NCBI GenBank assembly: GCA_021234155.1 | Contig: JAJEKV010000296.1 | Coordinates: 124,001 to 188,000 of the forward strand | Source of the DNA: Isoetes taiwanensis | Taxonomy: Eukaryota; Streptophyta; Lycopodiopsida; Isoetales; Isoetaceae | Direction of reading: 5' to 3' | Length of the DNA stretch: 64,000 nucleotides | In this document: positions 48,630 to 60,830 of the stretch, one piece after another | How positions within the stretch are numbered: the stretch's first letter is position 1 | Layout of the letters: every line of letters starts with the position of its first letter | Notes under the pieces: generated by a model | The model's input: the letters and a program-made list of their open reading frames with translations, nothing else | What the model was told of the DNA's origin: nothing | Databases searched by the model: none | Position numbers and translations under genes: made by a program

Positions 48630-50681
48630 ATCATGAGGTCCGTCGGTTGGAACAATCTTTTGTAATAATCTGTTTCTACCGTAACAACTGTTTTTTTATT
48701 CTATTGTATTTAGGTCCCAATGGGATCAATCTTTGAAGTTTTGGCCATATAAAAGCAAATGGATCAAAAATAATTGTACCATTATAAAGACATTCTTTGA
48801 AGAAAAAACTTAGAACTTGGAACTTAGAATTTTCATTGCAATCTAACATTATTATGCTTTATGGATTTGTTTGGGTTCAATTCCCAAAAAGGCTTTCCTA
48901 AAATAAACAAGAAAATATGTCTTCATGATATTTAATATTTAATAATAAATAATATTTTTTTATTTGAAAAGTATGCCACGTGTTGATATGTAATTGGTTA
49001 ATAACAATGCTTTTTTTAATTAAAATATTTGCCACGTGTTCATATTTTATGGGTTAAAAGGCACATTAAAACAACACCTAATTTTTTCTATAGGTTAATA
49101 ATAATGCTTTTCTACATGTCCTTACTTTTGGAAAACAATATCTAGGAGCATTAAAACAATAGCTAGATTTAAGTAACACATGTGCTACTTTCTTAAATAA
49201 CGTGTACTTCTTTTTTTTTAAAAACCACTTTACTTTGACATTGTACTTTCATTTTCCACATGTAGTAATATCTAAATCTACACATGTTATTTTGAAGGAA
49301 AAAAATACATGGTTTAGCTAAAAACTACAAGTAAAAAAAAAAACATGAGATAGAAAAAAGAAAAAGAACTGTCCTTTTCAATTTTCCACGTGTACCAATA
49401 TTTAAATTTACAAGTGTTATTTAGAAAACAAACAACGCGTGGCTCCTCCAAAAAGCAACGGTCAAGGAAAAACCACATGTTGACAAAAATTTGCTAAAAC
49501 AATGGTAAAAAAAAGACACGTTGACAAAAAAACAAAAAGGTGCCAGAAAAACCAGGGTGGATTTTTTTGCCAAAAAACCACTGTCTCTTTGTGCAAATCC
49601 GGATAAACGGGCCATGTGGACTTTTGGGGCCATTTTGGTGTTGTTTTTGGCATAAAACAACACTTCCGTACAAGTAAAAAACAACTGTGGACCAAAAATT
49701 GAGGTTAGTGTGCACAAAATGGCATCCCACAGCTAGAATAATAGGAAGAACCTTCTGCAAATACATCATTGCACATGTACTCGATGTTCCTCAATCTGCA
49801 GATAGGTTAAAAAGTTCAATAAAAAACTAAAGAGAAGAATTTTATAGCCATACGTGGAGTTTATCAAGGCACCACTTAGGCTCTTTTCCATAAAAGCAAA
49901 GCATGGGTTTTAATCACATGAAATTGTTGGAAGTAGACAACTAAGTGGAATAATTGCTCCAACCAAAGGTGTACAGTCAATATTTGCATGCAATGCAGGT
50001 TTAGCTGAGCACAATAGCACTTAATGCCATGGGTTGATGTCGACACCACTTTGTATAACCGATTGCATTCTTGCTACAAACCTTATATGTTTGACATATT
50101 AATTATAGGAGCAAACCCAATTCTTCACAGTTCTTGCTGCAATTTTGGCTTCCCCACCATTGTAACAATGCAAATATTCAAGCTAAATTATCGGACTTGG
50201 TAGTCTTTGTGTTATTTGTGATAACAGAAACCTAGATGCACTTTGCAAGAAGACATGTAAAGTTTAGGAAATAAAGACTTCATTACAATAGAAATATCAG
50301 GGCCTATCACTTGTTTAAATCTGATTCTATTTCCAAAACACTTGTTCCAAGATGTATGAATATGCTAGAGGATACGATTTGCCTAAAGGAATTTGGAGCC
50401 AAAGAATGATAAAATACAACTTACTTCTCCAACTATTATATAAAAGCATCTTACGGAACCTCACCTTTCCAACAGACTTCAGGTACTTTTTACCTTTTGC
50501 CCTCAGATTAGAAATAGAAAAAAGTTAGAAGACTGTTTGGTTATTTCCAACTTAGGGATGCCAATATTTTACCTGTTTCTTTAGCGTTATTATATCACCA
50601 ACCTAACAGATGTAATGTTGGTGTCAGTGGATGAAAGAGTATGTTTTTGAGTGCCAGTAATAGCATTTCACCAGGACATCT
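48630..50681. other. No gene; AT-rich with recurrent CCACGTGT phrases
   Basis: 'gccacgtgtt' (48974 and 49031), 'ccacgtgtacc' (49386) and 'ccacatgt' variants recur beside 'aatat(t/c)taaat(t/c)tac' phrases, suggesting a decayed repeat. CACGTG is also a G-box core, but no gene is placed to use it. Confidence 0.5.
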
Positions 50682-51144
50682 GTTTCTAGTGGCAATATTG
50701 CATTATTTGCTATTCCTTTCCAACCTATGCAAGCCTGCAGACCAAATTATTTTGACAAATTGTCCCCATCACCTGAAAACCTGAAAGATCAGTTTATCTG
50801 TTATAGTATTTTAAACATCTGGGGACCTGTAAAATCAAAATGAGTACCAAGATGCTTGAAAAGACGCAACTTCTAGTTGTATATTTCTTCCATACTTTTT
50901 CAAATGTCATATAGCAAAAACCTTCAGCAACTGGATCCTCTTTATTTTCTTGGTTATAAGGGGGCCTTCCTAGAACTTGAGCGATCTGATAAGGGGGCAT
51001 TTCGTCCCGCAATAAATTTGTAGATACATTTTTCATTGTAGTAGGGGCAAGAAAATTTACATTTGGCATAGGGTATGCCATTGTGAAGCAACATGACAGC
51101 ATATTGTTTATGTTTATCTTGTGGAATAACTTAGCTTTTCCAGA

Positions 51145-51402
51145 TTGCTGCACATTACAACAAAATCTTTTAAACTTCTCAATAGTGTTTTTTCTCAGGC
51201 TGACCATGGCAATTTTGGTAAAGATGAAATGTTGCCACCCATTGAAAGCAAGCATACTTTATTTGTTTTGTTTCAAGAGAAGCATGAGAAGCCGCCTATG
51301 TATTGGCTTGAGAATGTTAGCTCCAAATTGTCGGTATTGGCTACAATAATTGAATACCAATATAAAACCTATGATTGCTTGCCATTTGCAAATTGGGAAT
51401 AG
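51145..51402 (+). CDS. Unrecognised C-terminal coding fragment (85 codons)
   Basis: The later half looks protein-like: EMLPPIESKHTLF, FQEKHEKPPMYWLENVSS and YDCLPFANWE, then stop. Preceding 'tttctcaggctgaccat' could be a splice acceptor. No family is known to me. Copy A retains the same string but is frame-broken. Confidence 0.35.
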   Translation: MLHITTKSFKLLNSVFSQADHGNFGKDEMLPPIESKHTLFVLFQEKHEKPPMYWLENVSSKLSVLATIIEYQYKTYDCLPFANWE

Positions 51403-52189
51403 ATTTTGACCATAATGCCTTAAATACATTCTCATATGTTAAACCTTGAGGAATCGCTGATGTTAACATCATCATGTAGCCACACAAATGAATAGATGGG
51501 GTATGGAATGTTAAACCTGATTGCATGTAGAATATGGCAAAGGAATAAAAGCTGCACTATCCATTAATAAAGATTAGGAAAAGATATTCAAATCGGTGGA
51601 GCACAACAATTCGTACCTAAGAAGTAAGATATACAGATGCCCGATGCTTTCTGTAAGAGCCGTCTCGATGCCATAGCCATAAAATATGTCGCAATCTTTT
51701 CTTTCACAGAAGTAGACTATAGCAACAGAAGAGCGGAAGCCACATATTCATCGAGAAGAAACCACCACATCTCGATCTAGGGCAGGGAGATCCGAGATCC
51801 GGTGCCTATGGTTTTTTTTTTAGGGTAAAAGAAAAGGTTGAGTTTGTGTGGACGGTCAGATGGATCAAATAAGCATAGACCGTCAGATCTAGGGCGCGAT
51901 GCACTACTTACACCAAAACATTATAATAAAAGATGGGGAGGGAGCTTGCTCATTTTCCTGCTGATCACCTGCAAGTGACTGCTTAAGCAAATCATAGCCA
52001 AACCAGCGGCCTAGTTTCCATGATGTGCGTGAAGAATTCAGTCAGCCTCGAAGCATATTGCAGGCCCACAAGAAATGACCAAATCGTGAAAATTGTGAAA
52101 TCTGTTTCATTTTTGCTTTCAAGCCATTGATTGGTGGAATATTCCAGTTATACTCCCCTCTCTCAAGGAAGAACGGCACAGACCCACGC

Positions 52190-53815
52190 TGCTCCAATCC
52201 CAGCGCTCCAAAAAATAAAGAGGAGGAATCGTGTTGCAACTCCACAGGATTGTATTTGCAGACCATCCCAAGAAAAAGCATCCAAAGAAATAAGACTATT
52301 ACATCAAACAAGCTGCTCAAACTGTCTGACATATACCATTTTTTATACAATACTGTACCTAAATCATAGTCTTAACCATTGCGAGAATAGGCTTCTTTTA
52401 GTACAAAACAAATTGTGGAATGACGTGATATATGGAGCAACTTTGTGGCGTGATATATGGAGCAACTTTTGTTTCTATTGTGATAACTATCAAGCAATTT
52501 TACATTGTGAAACTTGTTACCTCATAAGTACCTCGATTGTTACATTCTCGTGTTAAATTGTAATTTGCAAGTGGAGATAGAGTTGCAGGTTTTGATTCCT
52601 GGATGCAACATCACGTAAATCCCACCCGGTCGCTTATTACGCAAATTTACAAACCTTTCTTATTATAGAAAGTGCCACATAAGTATCAACTCTCAAAATT
52701 GGGAGTAATCAGTATTTGGTACAAAAAAAAGCAGAAACAAAAAACTCCAGAGTTGCTCCTACTCAGTCCCTGTATGCAAGACACATCGTAGGCATTTTCC
52801 ATCAATCAGCAATTGGAATGCTTCATTGATTCTAGAGAATTCATAATTGTGAGTGATGAAGTCATCCAAATTCAGCCCCCGCAGATAGTTGATGTAAACC
52901 GCTTTAGATAATTCGCAAACACATTATCCTAGAAAACAGATCTAAAAGACAAATACCGTAAGCACTAACCTTATTCATGTATTTCTTCACAAGGCCCACG
53001 CTGCTCCAATCCCAGCGCTCCAAAAAATAAAGAGGAGGAATCGTGTTGCAACTCCACAGGATTGTATTTGCAGACCATCCCAAGAAAAAGCATCCAAAGA
53101 AATAAGACTATTACATCAAACAAGCTGCTCAAACTGTCTGACACATACCATTTTTTATACAATACTGTACCTAAATCATAGTCTTAACCATTGCGAGAAT
53201 AGGCTTCTTTTAGTACAAAACAAATTGTGGAATGACGTGATATATGGAGCAACTTTGTGGCGTGATATATGGAGCAACTTTTGTTTCTATTGTGATAACT
53301 ATCAAGCAATTTTACATTGTGAAACTTGTTACCTCATAAGTACCCTGATTGTTACATTCTGTGTTAAATTGTAATTTGCAAGTGGAGATAGAGTTGCGGT
53401 GTTTTGATTCTCGATGCAACATCACGTAAATCCCACCCCGGGTCGCTTATTACGCAAATTTACAAACCTTTCTTATTATAGAAAGTGCCACATAAGTATC
53501 AACTCTCAAAATTGGGAGCAATCATATTGCTGGTACAAAAAGCGTAAACAAAAACTCAGAGTTGCTCCTACGCCCCCCTCAGATGCAAGACACATCGTAG
53601 GCATTTTCCATCGATCAAGAATTGAATGCTTCATTGATTCTAGAGAATTCATAATTGTGGAGTGATGAAGTCATCCAAATTCAGCTCCCCCGCAGATTCA
53701 AGCAAAAACCGGGTTTAGATAATTCGCGGCAAAAACACATTATCCTAGAAAACAGATCTAAAAGACAAATACCGTAGCACTAACCTTATTCATGTATTTC
53801 TTCACAAGGCCATTG
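52190..53815 (+). repeat. 812-bp internal tandem duplication (copy B)
   Basis: 'cagcgctcca' at 52201 and 53013 sets the 812-base period. Units 52190-53000 and 53002-53815 match along their length and correspond to 1500-3080. With copy A this gives four versions of one sequence, useful for telling error from divergence. Confidence 0.92.
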
Positions 53816-54250
53816 ATGTCACTCCTCCTCTCAGTAGTTTCCAAAGAAGGTTCCAAATAATGTTCGACCATACAGAAATTACCCGGATGGATGATGGAAA
53901 CCTCTTTTCCGGCATCATCCAATCCTGCAACTACAAAATTTCTACCCCAGCCCCGCGATCAACGGGTTTGGGTTTTTTAAGGAGATGTACTCTTTGCCAT
54001 GTGGTAGACTTTAATGCCATGTGGTAGACTTTATCGAATGCATGTGCTTTAAACTTTATCGCTCACAATGCAAATGCATGTGCTCTAGACTTACATATGT
54101 TCACAATAAATAGGAATCGGTGATAGTTTTAATCACAAATGTCTCCTATCAGATGATCTGTGCAAACAACGAATATGAAAAAGAGTGTTGACTCCATCGC
54201 CTTGTAAATTACAAACCGGTATGGAACCCGTTGCAGCCTTCAAATTTCAC

Positions 54251-54257
54251 TATAAAA
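54251..54257 (+). promoter_or_regulatory. TATA box of the aerolysin-like lectin gene (copy B)
   Basis: TATAAAA lies 77 bases upstream of ATG 54334, with a C/T-rich leader between them. It matches 3521-3527 exactly, including the following 'tggcggggct'. Confidence 0.55.
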
Positions 54258-54333
54258 TGGCGGGGCTTTCGCCCCTTCGCTTTCTCAAGCCGAAGTCGTT
54301 TCTTCTTCTCTTCTTGTTTTGCTTTCCCGCATC

Positions 54334-55839
54334 ATGGTCGCAAAAAGGTGATCCGAGGATACAATGCCATCAAATGACAATGGAATGTATCTCACACTTG
54401 ACATGCATGGCACTACGCCATATCTCACTTTCGCAGAGAAAATGACGCGCTTTTGCAGCCCACCATCCGCTTCTACAATTCCACTGATGGCAATGCTTGT
54501 GATATCGCGGTAAAGAAATGGCCATTTCAGCGGGCGTAATTCGTAAGCCTTCATCGCTGGCCGACGGGAGGAATATCCCGATTCTCGCAAATCTAGATGC
54601 GCCGCTTTAAGGTCGTGGACTCGACTCGTGAACTCATGGCTTTCACCGCAAGAGACAACTCAGTCCTCAATAGATTCTACAACCAAAGTGGGTATTCAAA
54701 CTACAAAGCCTTGGAGGAGAAGGCCAACCGGGGACGTTGGTGGAGGTGAGCGATGCTAAGGATTACGCCTATTCCTCCCCCTTATTCTGTCATTCATGGG
54801 GGACAACAATCGCTTGATCCAAATTTCTACAATTTAACGCAGATCATGCATGGCAGAAATTAATGGTGGAAGCAGCCCATCGCCGCGCTTTTCTTACCAG
54901 GTAATCCCTCTTGTTGATGGATCCGCGGGCAAGAAGAGTGCCAAGAACGGCTTTTATTACGCCGCAAGAGTCTAATTGGATATGGGCCGACACCACCGGG
55001 GGAGAATGCTTTGGCTTCCGATAACCTAGATTGCCATTTTGAACCCGTGGAGGCTAAGCACTAGTATGGTGGCACTCAAGAGCATGGCTAATGGTAAGTT
55101 TCTCAAACGCTTTGATCGACTAATCGAAAGTTGCCTCAATGCAAACAGTGAAGACACCAATGATGATACTACACTGCCTCAAAGAGCCCGGCCGGCAAGT
55201 GCACCGTATTCAATGTTGTCTACCTTCGAGTCACGCGCAAATGACACAGAAACACCAATGATCGTGAGGGAAAAGGCTCGCTTCCAATAACACAACACGT
55301 GATGCTACATTCATCGGCCCATGTTGAGATCTCGAATAACCGCCACCACCTCCATTAATTTTACAAATACCTATACATTTAGCGAAAGTGTCCACCGAAT
55401 TTGAGGCGGGAATACCTTTCGTTGGGGATGGAAAGGCTGGCATAGAGATTGGTGCGTAGCAGCCATTCGCTACTTAACCGGGGAACAACTACGTAAACTA
55501 TATTGTCCTTGCAGATCAATATCGTGTCACCGTGCCGCCGGAGAAACGGTAATAGCAACAACTTATCCAAGCAAGACTAGTTGAATTGAATTGAATTAAT
55601 TTGATCTAACCAAGCGATTGTGGGTACTATGATAGGTTATCGCGGATGCTGGAATGCACCACGCAAAACTTCAGATTCCTTTCACGCACGATGAGAAGAT
55701 TGTAGACTCTGAAGGCATTGAGCACCCTGCAGAGCATCATATTGATGGTTTCTTTGAAGGCGTGTGTGCTTACAATATTGACGCTGTGATAAGCAAGAAT
55801 GACAATGCACAGAACAAAGTCGTCCCAGCTTTAAAGTAG
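54334..55839 (+). pseudogene. Agglutinin (amaranthin-like) domain plus aerolysin-like pore-forming protein, copy B, frameshifted
   Basis: This is the better copy of the gene at 3602-5102. It shows the N-terminal NGMYLTLDMHGTT (about 54381-54420), RFYNQSGYSNYKALEEKANR (54671-54730), MVALKSMANGKFLKRFDRL (55066-55122) with EDTNDDTT (55150-55173), the aerolysin-like SINFTNTYTFSESV (55353-55395), and the pore-domain GIPFVGDGK in another frame at about 55408-55435. The C-terminal region starts at IPFTHDEKIVDSEGIEHPAE (about 55675-55735), continues through FFEGVCAYNIDAVISKND and ends in TAG at 55837. Length (~500 codons) suits a lectin plus pore-forming fusion. Four or more frame changes remain, several at CHG-like sites, and a short 'ttgaattgaattgaattaat' spacer (about 55580) could be an intron remnant. 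Known family members act as sugar-binding defence proteins. A membrane-pore role here is inference. Confidence 0.65.
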
Positions 55840-57540
55840 AAGAAACAAACCTCTTTTCCTTGCATACATATAGTACTACATACTTAAATAATCATCTCAC
55901 CTTTGTAGATTGAAAACGCAAGCTCCTGGATTGACATTATATGGAGGTTTTATTAAGTATATCTTTATATTATGAAATTACTAAAAAAGTGCCCCGTGGT
56001 TGTCGGGCTTTTCTTTGGGATTAGATTCCAAAGTTAATAAAGATATGGTTAAGAATGTTAGTTGGCATATATGATCGCTTTTTTCTTAGTAATTTTTATT
56101 AAGTTTAAGGAATACAACATATGAGGTAAGCTAACCTTTATATGCCCAAGAACAATCCATAGCAGTAGTATAGCTTAGTTTTGCCGTAAATTGTTCTACC
56201 AAAATGCCATAAATGCTAGTATGCAAAATGTTTAGGTCATACCATGCAAGTTGTGTCACCAAGTACACAATTGATAAAGATACAATTCTCTACATGAGCA
56301 TAACTCAACTCCATCTTTTTCTTATTTGTATGTCTTTGAATTAATTTAACAAATTTACTTTCAAAATAGTAACAACAAAAAATCACTTCTATGTATCACA
56401 TTCTATGTCATCCAAGACATGGTCAAAATTGTAGAATATTCTAAATGTGCTCATGGTCTGAAGTGTGAAGTAAAACACCAAGTCGCTTAAATAATTTGCC
56501 GGTGAGTTCAAGAAGTTCATCCATTTGCCCAGTTTTGCAAATTTTTAACCCCAACAAAATAGAATATTAAATGTTATATGGTCATAGCTAACTATAGTTA
56601 TTAGGGTTTTTTTGAGAAGGCCTTCAAAACATGTGAATGTAAACACAATCAGAAAGTCTGCTAAATAATTTGCATAAAGTCCAATGATGGGTGAGTTCAA
56701 GAAGTTCATCCAAAGATTTTAACCACTTATGTTTGTCAAAACTTCGAAAAATATGGTTTTTTTTCCATTTTTAGATCCCTAAAAGATATGCAAATATTTT
56801 TAAGATCTATCTATTGCAACAAAAGTTTTCATTTGGAGCTATCAACACTTATTAGAAAATGTTATATGTTGCTACGATTACCGCTGTTTTCCCGATTGGT
56901 AACTATAGTAGTCGCCATTCTTAGAAGGCCCTTTTATGATCTCAAAAAATCCCTAATGTGTACTAAAGGTAAATTCGTCCATGTTATTGGAAGTAACATT
57001 TAAGATGTTGAGTTCAAAACGTTCGTCCAAGGACCTCAAATATGGCAAGTAAATTTACAACACAAGTTTTAACCCAATTAGATAATGCAAATGAAGAATC
57101 TAAGTAGTTAAATACACATGCACTTTAAGAAAAATACATCCATGCAATCTTAGAAAATCTAACATAATCTAGCATAATCTTTGAGTTGAATACATTCAAT
57201 TTAGATGTTTGGCTAATAGATCTTGCATAATTCCATGGGGTTAAGGGTTCAAGGCATTCTATTGTTCTTGTGTTCTCTTAATATGCATCAAGTCATGTCC
57301 TAGAGTGGTCAGTTTTTTCCTTAGAAAAACACAAACCTTCAATATCGATTTCTAGCATTCCATAGTTCAATATCGATTTCTAGCATTTGCCTTAGAAACA
57401 CTACGTTCCACCACTTTAGCAAGCTCAAAATGGGATTTTGATGCACAAGTCTAGATTGCTTCCAGTCTTCTAAATTTTCGGTCAAAAAATATAATAGAGG
57501 TACTTAAAAAGAATTTATATAGGATGAGAGAAAAGTAGAG
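55840..57540. other. No gene seen (copy B); locally scrambled at 56390-56900
   Basis: 57000-57530 is almost identical to 6540-7070, but 56390-56900 contains pieces of 5640-6480 in a different order, with repeats of 'gtgagttcaagaagttcatcc' (about 56512 and 56691). No coding sequence is recognised. Confidence 0.6.
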
Positions 57541-58329
57541 TGTGGCCGATCACTCCTCCCGTGATCGGCCAATTAGCCCTAACCCTAACTTGCAATTGCT
57601 TGCTTCCCGGTTTCCTTTCCAAGCCATGTCCGCCTTATTTTGTCTGTCTTTCCTTTTGCGTAGAAGGATGGATTTTGTATGACTACTACCCTGTGGAATG
57701 GGCAGTTTTTTTGCTAAAGCTCATTGTTCATTAGGTTGCATTTTGCTGCCTTCAGATCTTTGTCTTCGTGGAAAGACAGGTGTGAGCCAAGAAGGCATGA
57801 TCTTTTATACGATTTGACAAAGAAAAGGAAGTCTAGGATCTGATTAAATGGATAATTGCTTCGGTGTTGCAGGTTCTCGATATGACAGAAAATGATATAG
57901 TCAAAGACCATTTCCGCATCTGGTTTTTAAAAATGGTGCGCATTAGATAAATGCACGGTTCTTGGACATGAAACTGGAGGAAAGAAGACTCATATGACAT
58001 GATTTAAACTGATATTCACAAAAATGTAGAGTTTTTGTCGATGGCAACGCTCTTCATGGTGTAATGGTGCTGGAATGCTCTAATCCATAAATCCAAAACC
58101 AATAGTGTTGATCCAAAAGGCGGGGCAGCAATAGCTACTTCTCTGAAGTCACAATAGCTGTAAGGGAGCAGGTAATGGACGCAATGCTTTTCGATTTTGA
58201 ATCTTATCCTATTTCTTTATATCATTTTGTGCATCTATTCTAACTATGCATCTTGTAGAGAGTGGATTCAGACTAGAGGAAGGCAAAGGACGACTCATGT
58301 TTTCTAGAAGCAAATTAAGAATTACATTT

Positions 58330-59450
58330 TGAAGTAACACATGCTTAGAGAATGTTTTGTGTTATTATTCTTTGCTTATCCTCTACTCGTCTTTTATGCT
58401 TGCATTTCGTGGATCCAAGTGGAACAAATCTGGGAGGCAAAATGGTGAATGGCTTTGTCTTGCTCGATCAGAGTGGATATGACATGTCCGTGATAGTTTT
58501 AGGATGGATTATATACTTCAAGCATCTCTTACTGCTTTGGTAGAAACTAATATTGCTCAAATTTAAAATGAACTCCATGAATTAGGTGGCAGAGAATGGC
58601 AAGGTTTTAGAATGATTTCACTAGAATGTATTCCATTATTGGGATTGAATTGATCTTGCATAGTGAAGCACAGTTTCATTATATATGGACTTTCTCTAAG
58701 TCCATATGCCTCTGAAATGATGGGTAATTTCATTAATATGGCATTTTTCTTATTGTAACCTGCAATATTTTGGGAACCGTGCAGGTAGGTGAGCTGGCAG
58801 GCATCGTGTCAATTGGCACATCAAAGGAACAACCAAGGCGGTGTTCTGAAAAAAAAAGCGCCCTCAAACTCGTAGTTGTTACTACTTATCTCAGAGGTTG
58901 TCCAAATCTGGTTCAGCAAGATTCATCTCAGGCCACTCAAGATGGTTGAAACCAGACGCAGATATAGAATTACGACATGCGAAATGCAGTCCCACGTTAG
59001 TGAACCAATCTTTGAGTATGCCAATAGTTGCAGCTGGAGGTGCAAGATGAGATAAACCAGCATGGAAAGAAAGAGATCAGTGCTCAAATGACGAAGCTCC
59101 TCCATGGAGAAGGGTTTGCACGAACAAACAATGAAGAAGATCAGCTCAGCTGGTTGAGATTGAGGACTGTCTCATATCATTGAAATGCCACATATACAGG
59201 GCAAAGGCACTGCAGAGGCCGCTGATGGAGGAGGTTTGGATGCACAACATGCTTAGACCGTTATTCAAGAGGCTTTATAAGAAGCAGAAAAGGCAGCGAA
59301 GCTTTGTCAATGAAGCTCGTGAACAACACTACTCACTCTGTCCGAGATTTGGATGACTGGCTGGAAGTGTTTGGCCGAAGTAGCATTGAGGAGTTCAATC
59401 TGAGTGATCTTATTCAGGTTGAACTGGGCATTGATTGAAACTTTGTTCTC
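58330..59450 (+). pseudogene. Unrecognised coiled-coil protein gene fragment, copy B
   Basis: FVDPSGTNLGGKMVNGFVLL and DQSGYDMSVIV (58408-58500) form the first piece. After an AT-rich, intron-like gap, the second runs from about 58760. Its helical part near 59180-59420 has AEAADGGGLDAQH, EAEKAAKLC, FVNEAREQHYSL (59308-59343), and an EEFNLSDLIQV end before 'caggttgaac'. Regular charged/leucine spacing suggests a coiled coil. I cannot name the family. The same pieces occur in copy A. Confidence 0.4.
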
Positions 59451-59574
59451 TAATATTATATATTGTCTCCCTTTATGCATGTGTTGCTATAGGTGAGTCC
59501 ATATATTAGTCAGTTCTATGTACTTTGTTTCTAGTTGAATACAACCGTTTCTATCTTCCCATGAAAAGAGCATA

Positions 59575-59690
59575 ATTGAACGCCCGCCAAATTTCCTAGT
59601 TGGGGATCAAATTAAGGCCCGCCTAACTTCCTCGTTAGGATCAAATTAAGGCCCCGCCTAATTTCCTCTCGGGGATCAAGGGTTGGGTCA
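59575..59690 (+). repeat. Three ~42-bp tandem units (copy B)
   Basis: 'aatttcct(c/a)' plus 'ggatcaaatt(a)aggcccgcc' repeats three times, matching 9105-9215. The core reads 'aaggcccgcc' here but 'ggcgtcgccc' or 'ggcgtcagccc' in copy A, another case of core differences between intact arms. Confidence 0.7.
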
Positions 59691-60787
59691 ATACACATAT
59701 AACCTAAATGACACAACTTAGATCACATAGAAATACTTACATCATTCATAACCGCATAATACATGTATCAAGACATTATAGATTGTTATAATCGCTGTAA
59801 TCAATTACACATTTATAACTGTCATACCATACACATGAATAGTCTATTCATAGATTATAGTCATTGCTGATATTATCAAGCTCATAAGTGTCGCGCTCTG
59901 GAACCCAAACAAGATGTATCTTAACACGGTACTCGCTGGGAAAATCTCTCTCTCGATGCCCTGCTATACCATTCAGCCAATCATCAAGGATGATACCTCT
60001 TTGTTTGCATGCATATAGATCTTTGAAGGTCATAGAGCAGGCAATGGAGTCTAGATGTTCAGCAGGAAGAGAATAATCCGACCTCTGATGAACTCTAGCA
60101 GGGCGTCGAGACATAGCAAATGAATGCATTATGCCATGGACGGCAGCTACACTTATACCCGTGAGATTATTAATGTCCCATGCAGTAAAATTATTGGGTA
60201 TCATATGTAGTATATATATGCAATAACTTTGATGTATATACCATCAATAATTCTGGTGGGTATATCTATGCATCAATTCGTGGAGTCCATCGACATTTGC
60301 CTCCGTCTAGCCATGGCACATTCTGGTCCTGAACGTGATTCTATTACTTGCAAGATGAACCATGAGGACCAACAATGTTTAAAATGAAACGCACTAATTT
60401 AAGAAGTGCGTTTGAAAGATTCCTCTAAAAAATCTAAAAATCTTAAGATTTAGCTAAAAAGAGGCTTTGGTCGTTTTTAGCCAAACATTACGTAAAACGT
60501 TTTTTGAAAATAGTGCTTTTGCACAGACATTTTGATAAAGAGAAGTTTCAAAAAAAAAAATCATCTTTTGGGGGGTAAACAAATTATTCTATAGACCAAG
60601 AAAATCACAAGTAGCAAAAACAGGAGAATTAGACAAAGATGTTTTAAGTTTGTTTGCGAGCATTTAAGGAATTGCATGTTGTAGGAGCCATCCGCAGATG
60701 CCACACAAAAATATTGGTAATGTTCTAGAAACCCAAAAACACAATAACATGCGCTTGTAAGCATAGCATACAGGGGCCTGAATATTA

Positions 60788-60830
60788 AGCATAGCATAGC
60801 ATACGAGGTTTAGTATGCTATGCTATACAA
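60788..60830. repeat. Small hairpin AGCATAGCATAC/GTATGCTATGCT (copy B)
   Basis: It is the same inverted repeat as at 10323-10366, with a shorter loop ('gaggttta'). Confidence 0.6.

Noticed and set aside
49421-49769. Three overlapping minus-strand open frames of 77-98 codons
   Set aside because: They are F/C/H-rich from A-rich plus-strand sequence, in three frames at once, with no family resemblance.
50794-51255. 153-codon minus-strand open frame in copy B
   Set aside because: It overlaps a plus-strand frame with more protein-like codon use, is closed in copy A, and shows no recognisable motif. It was left out rather than called.
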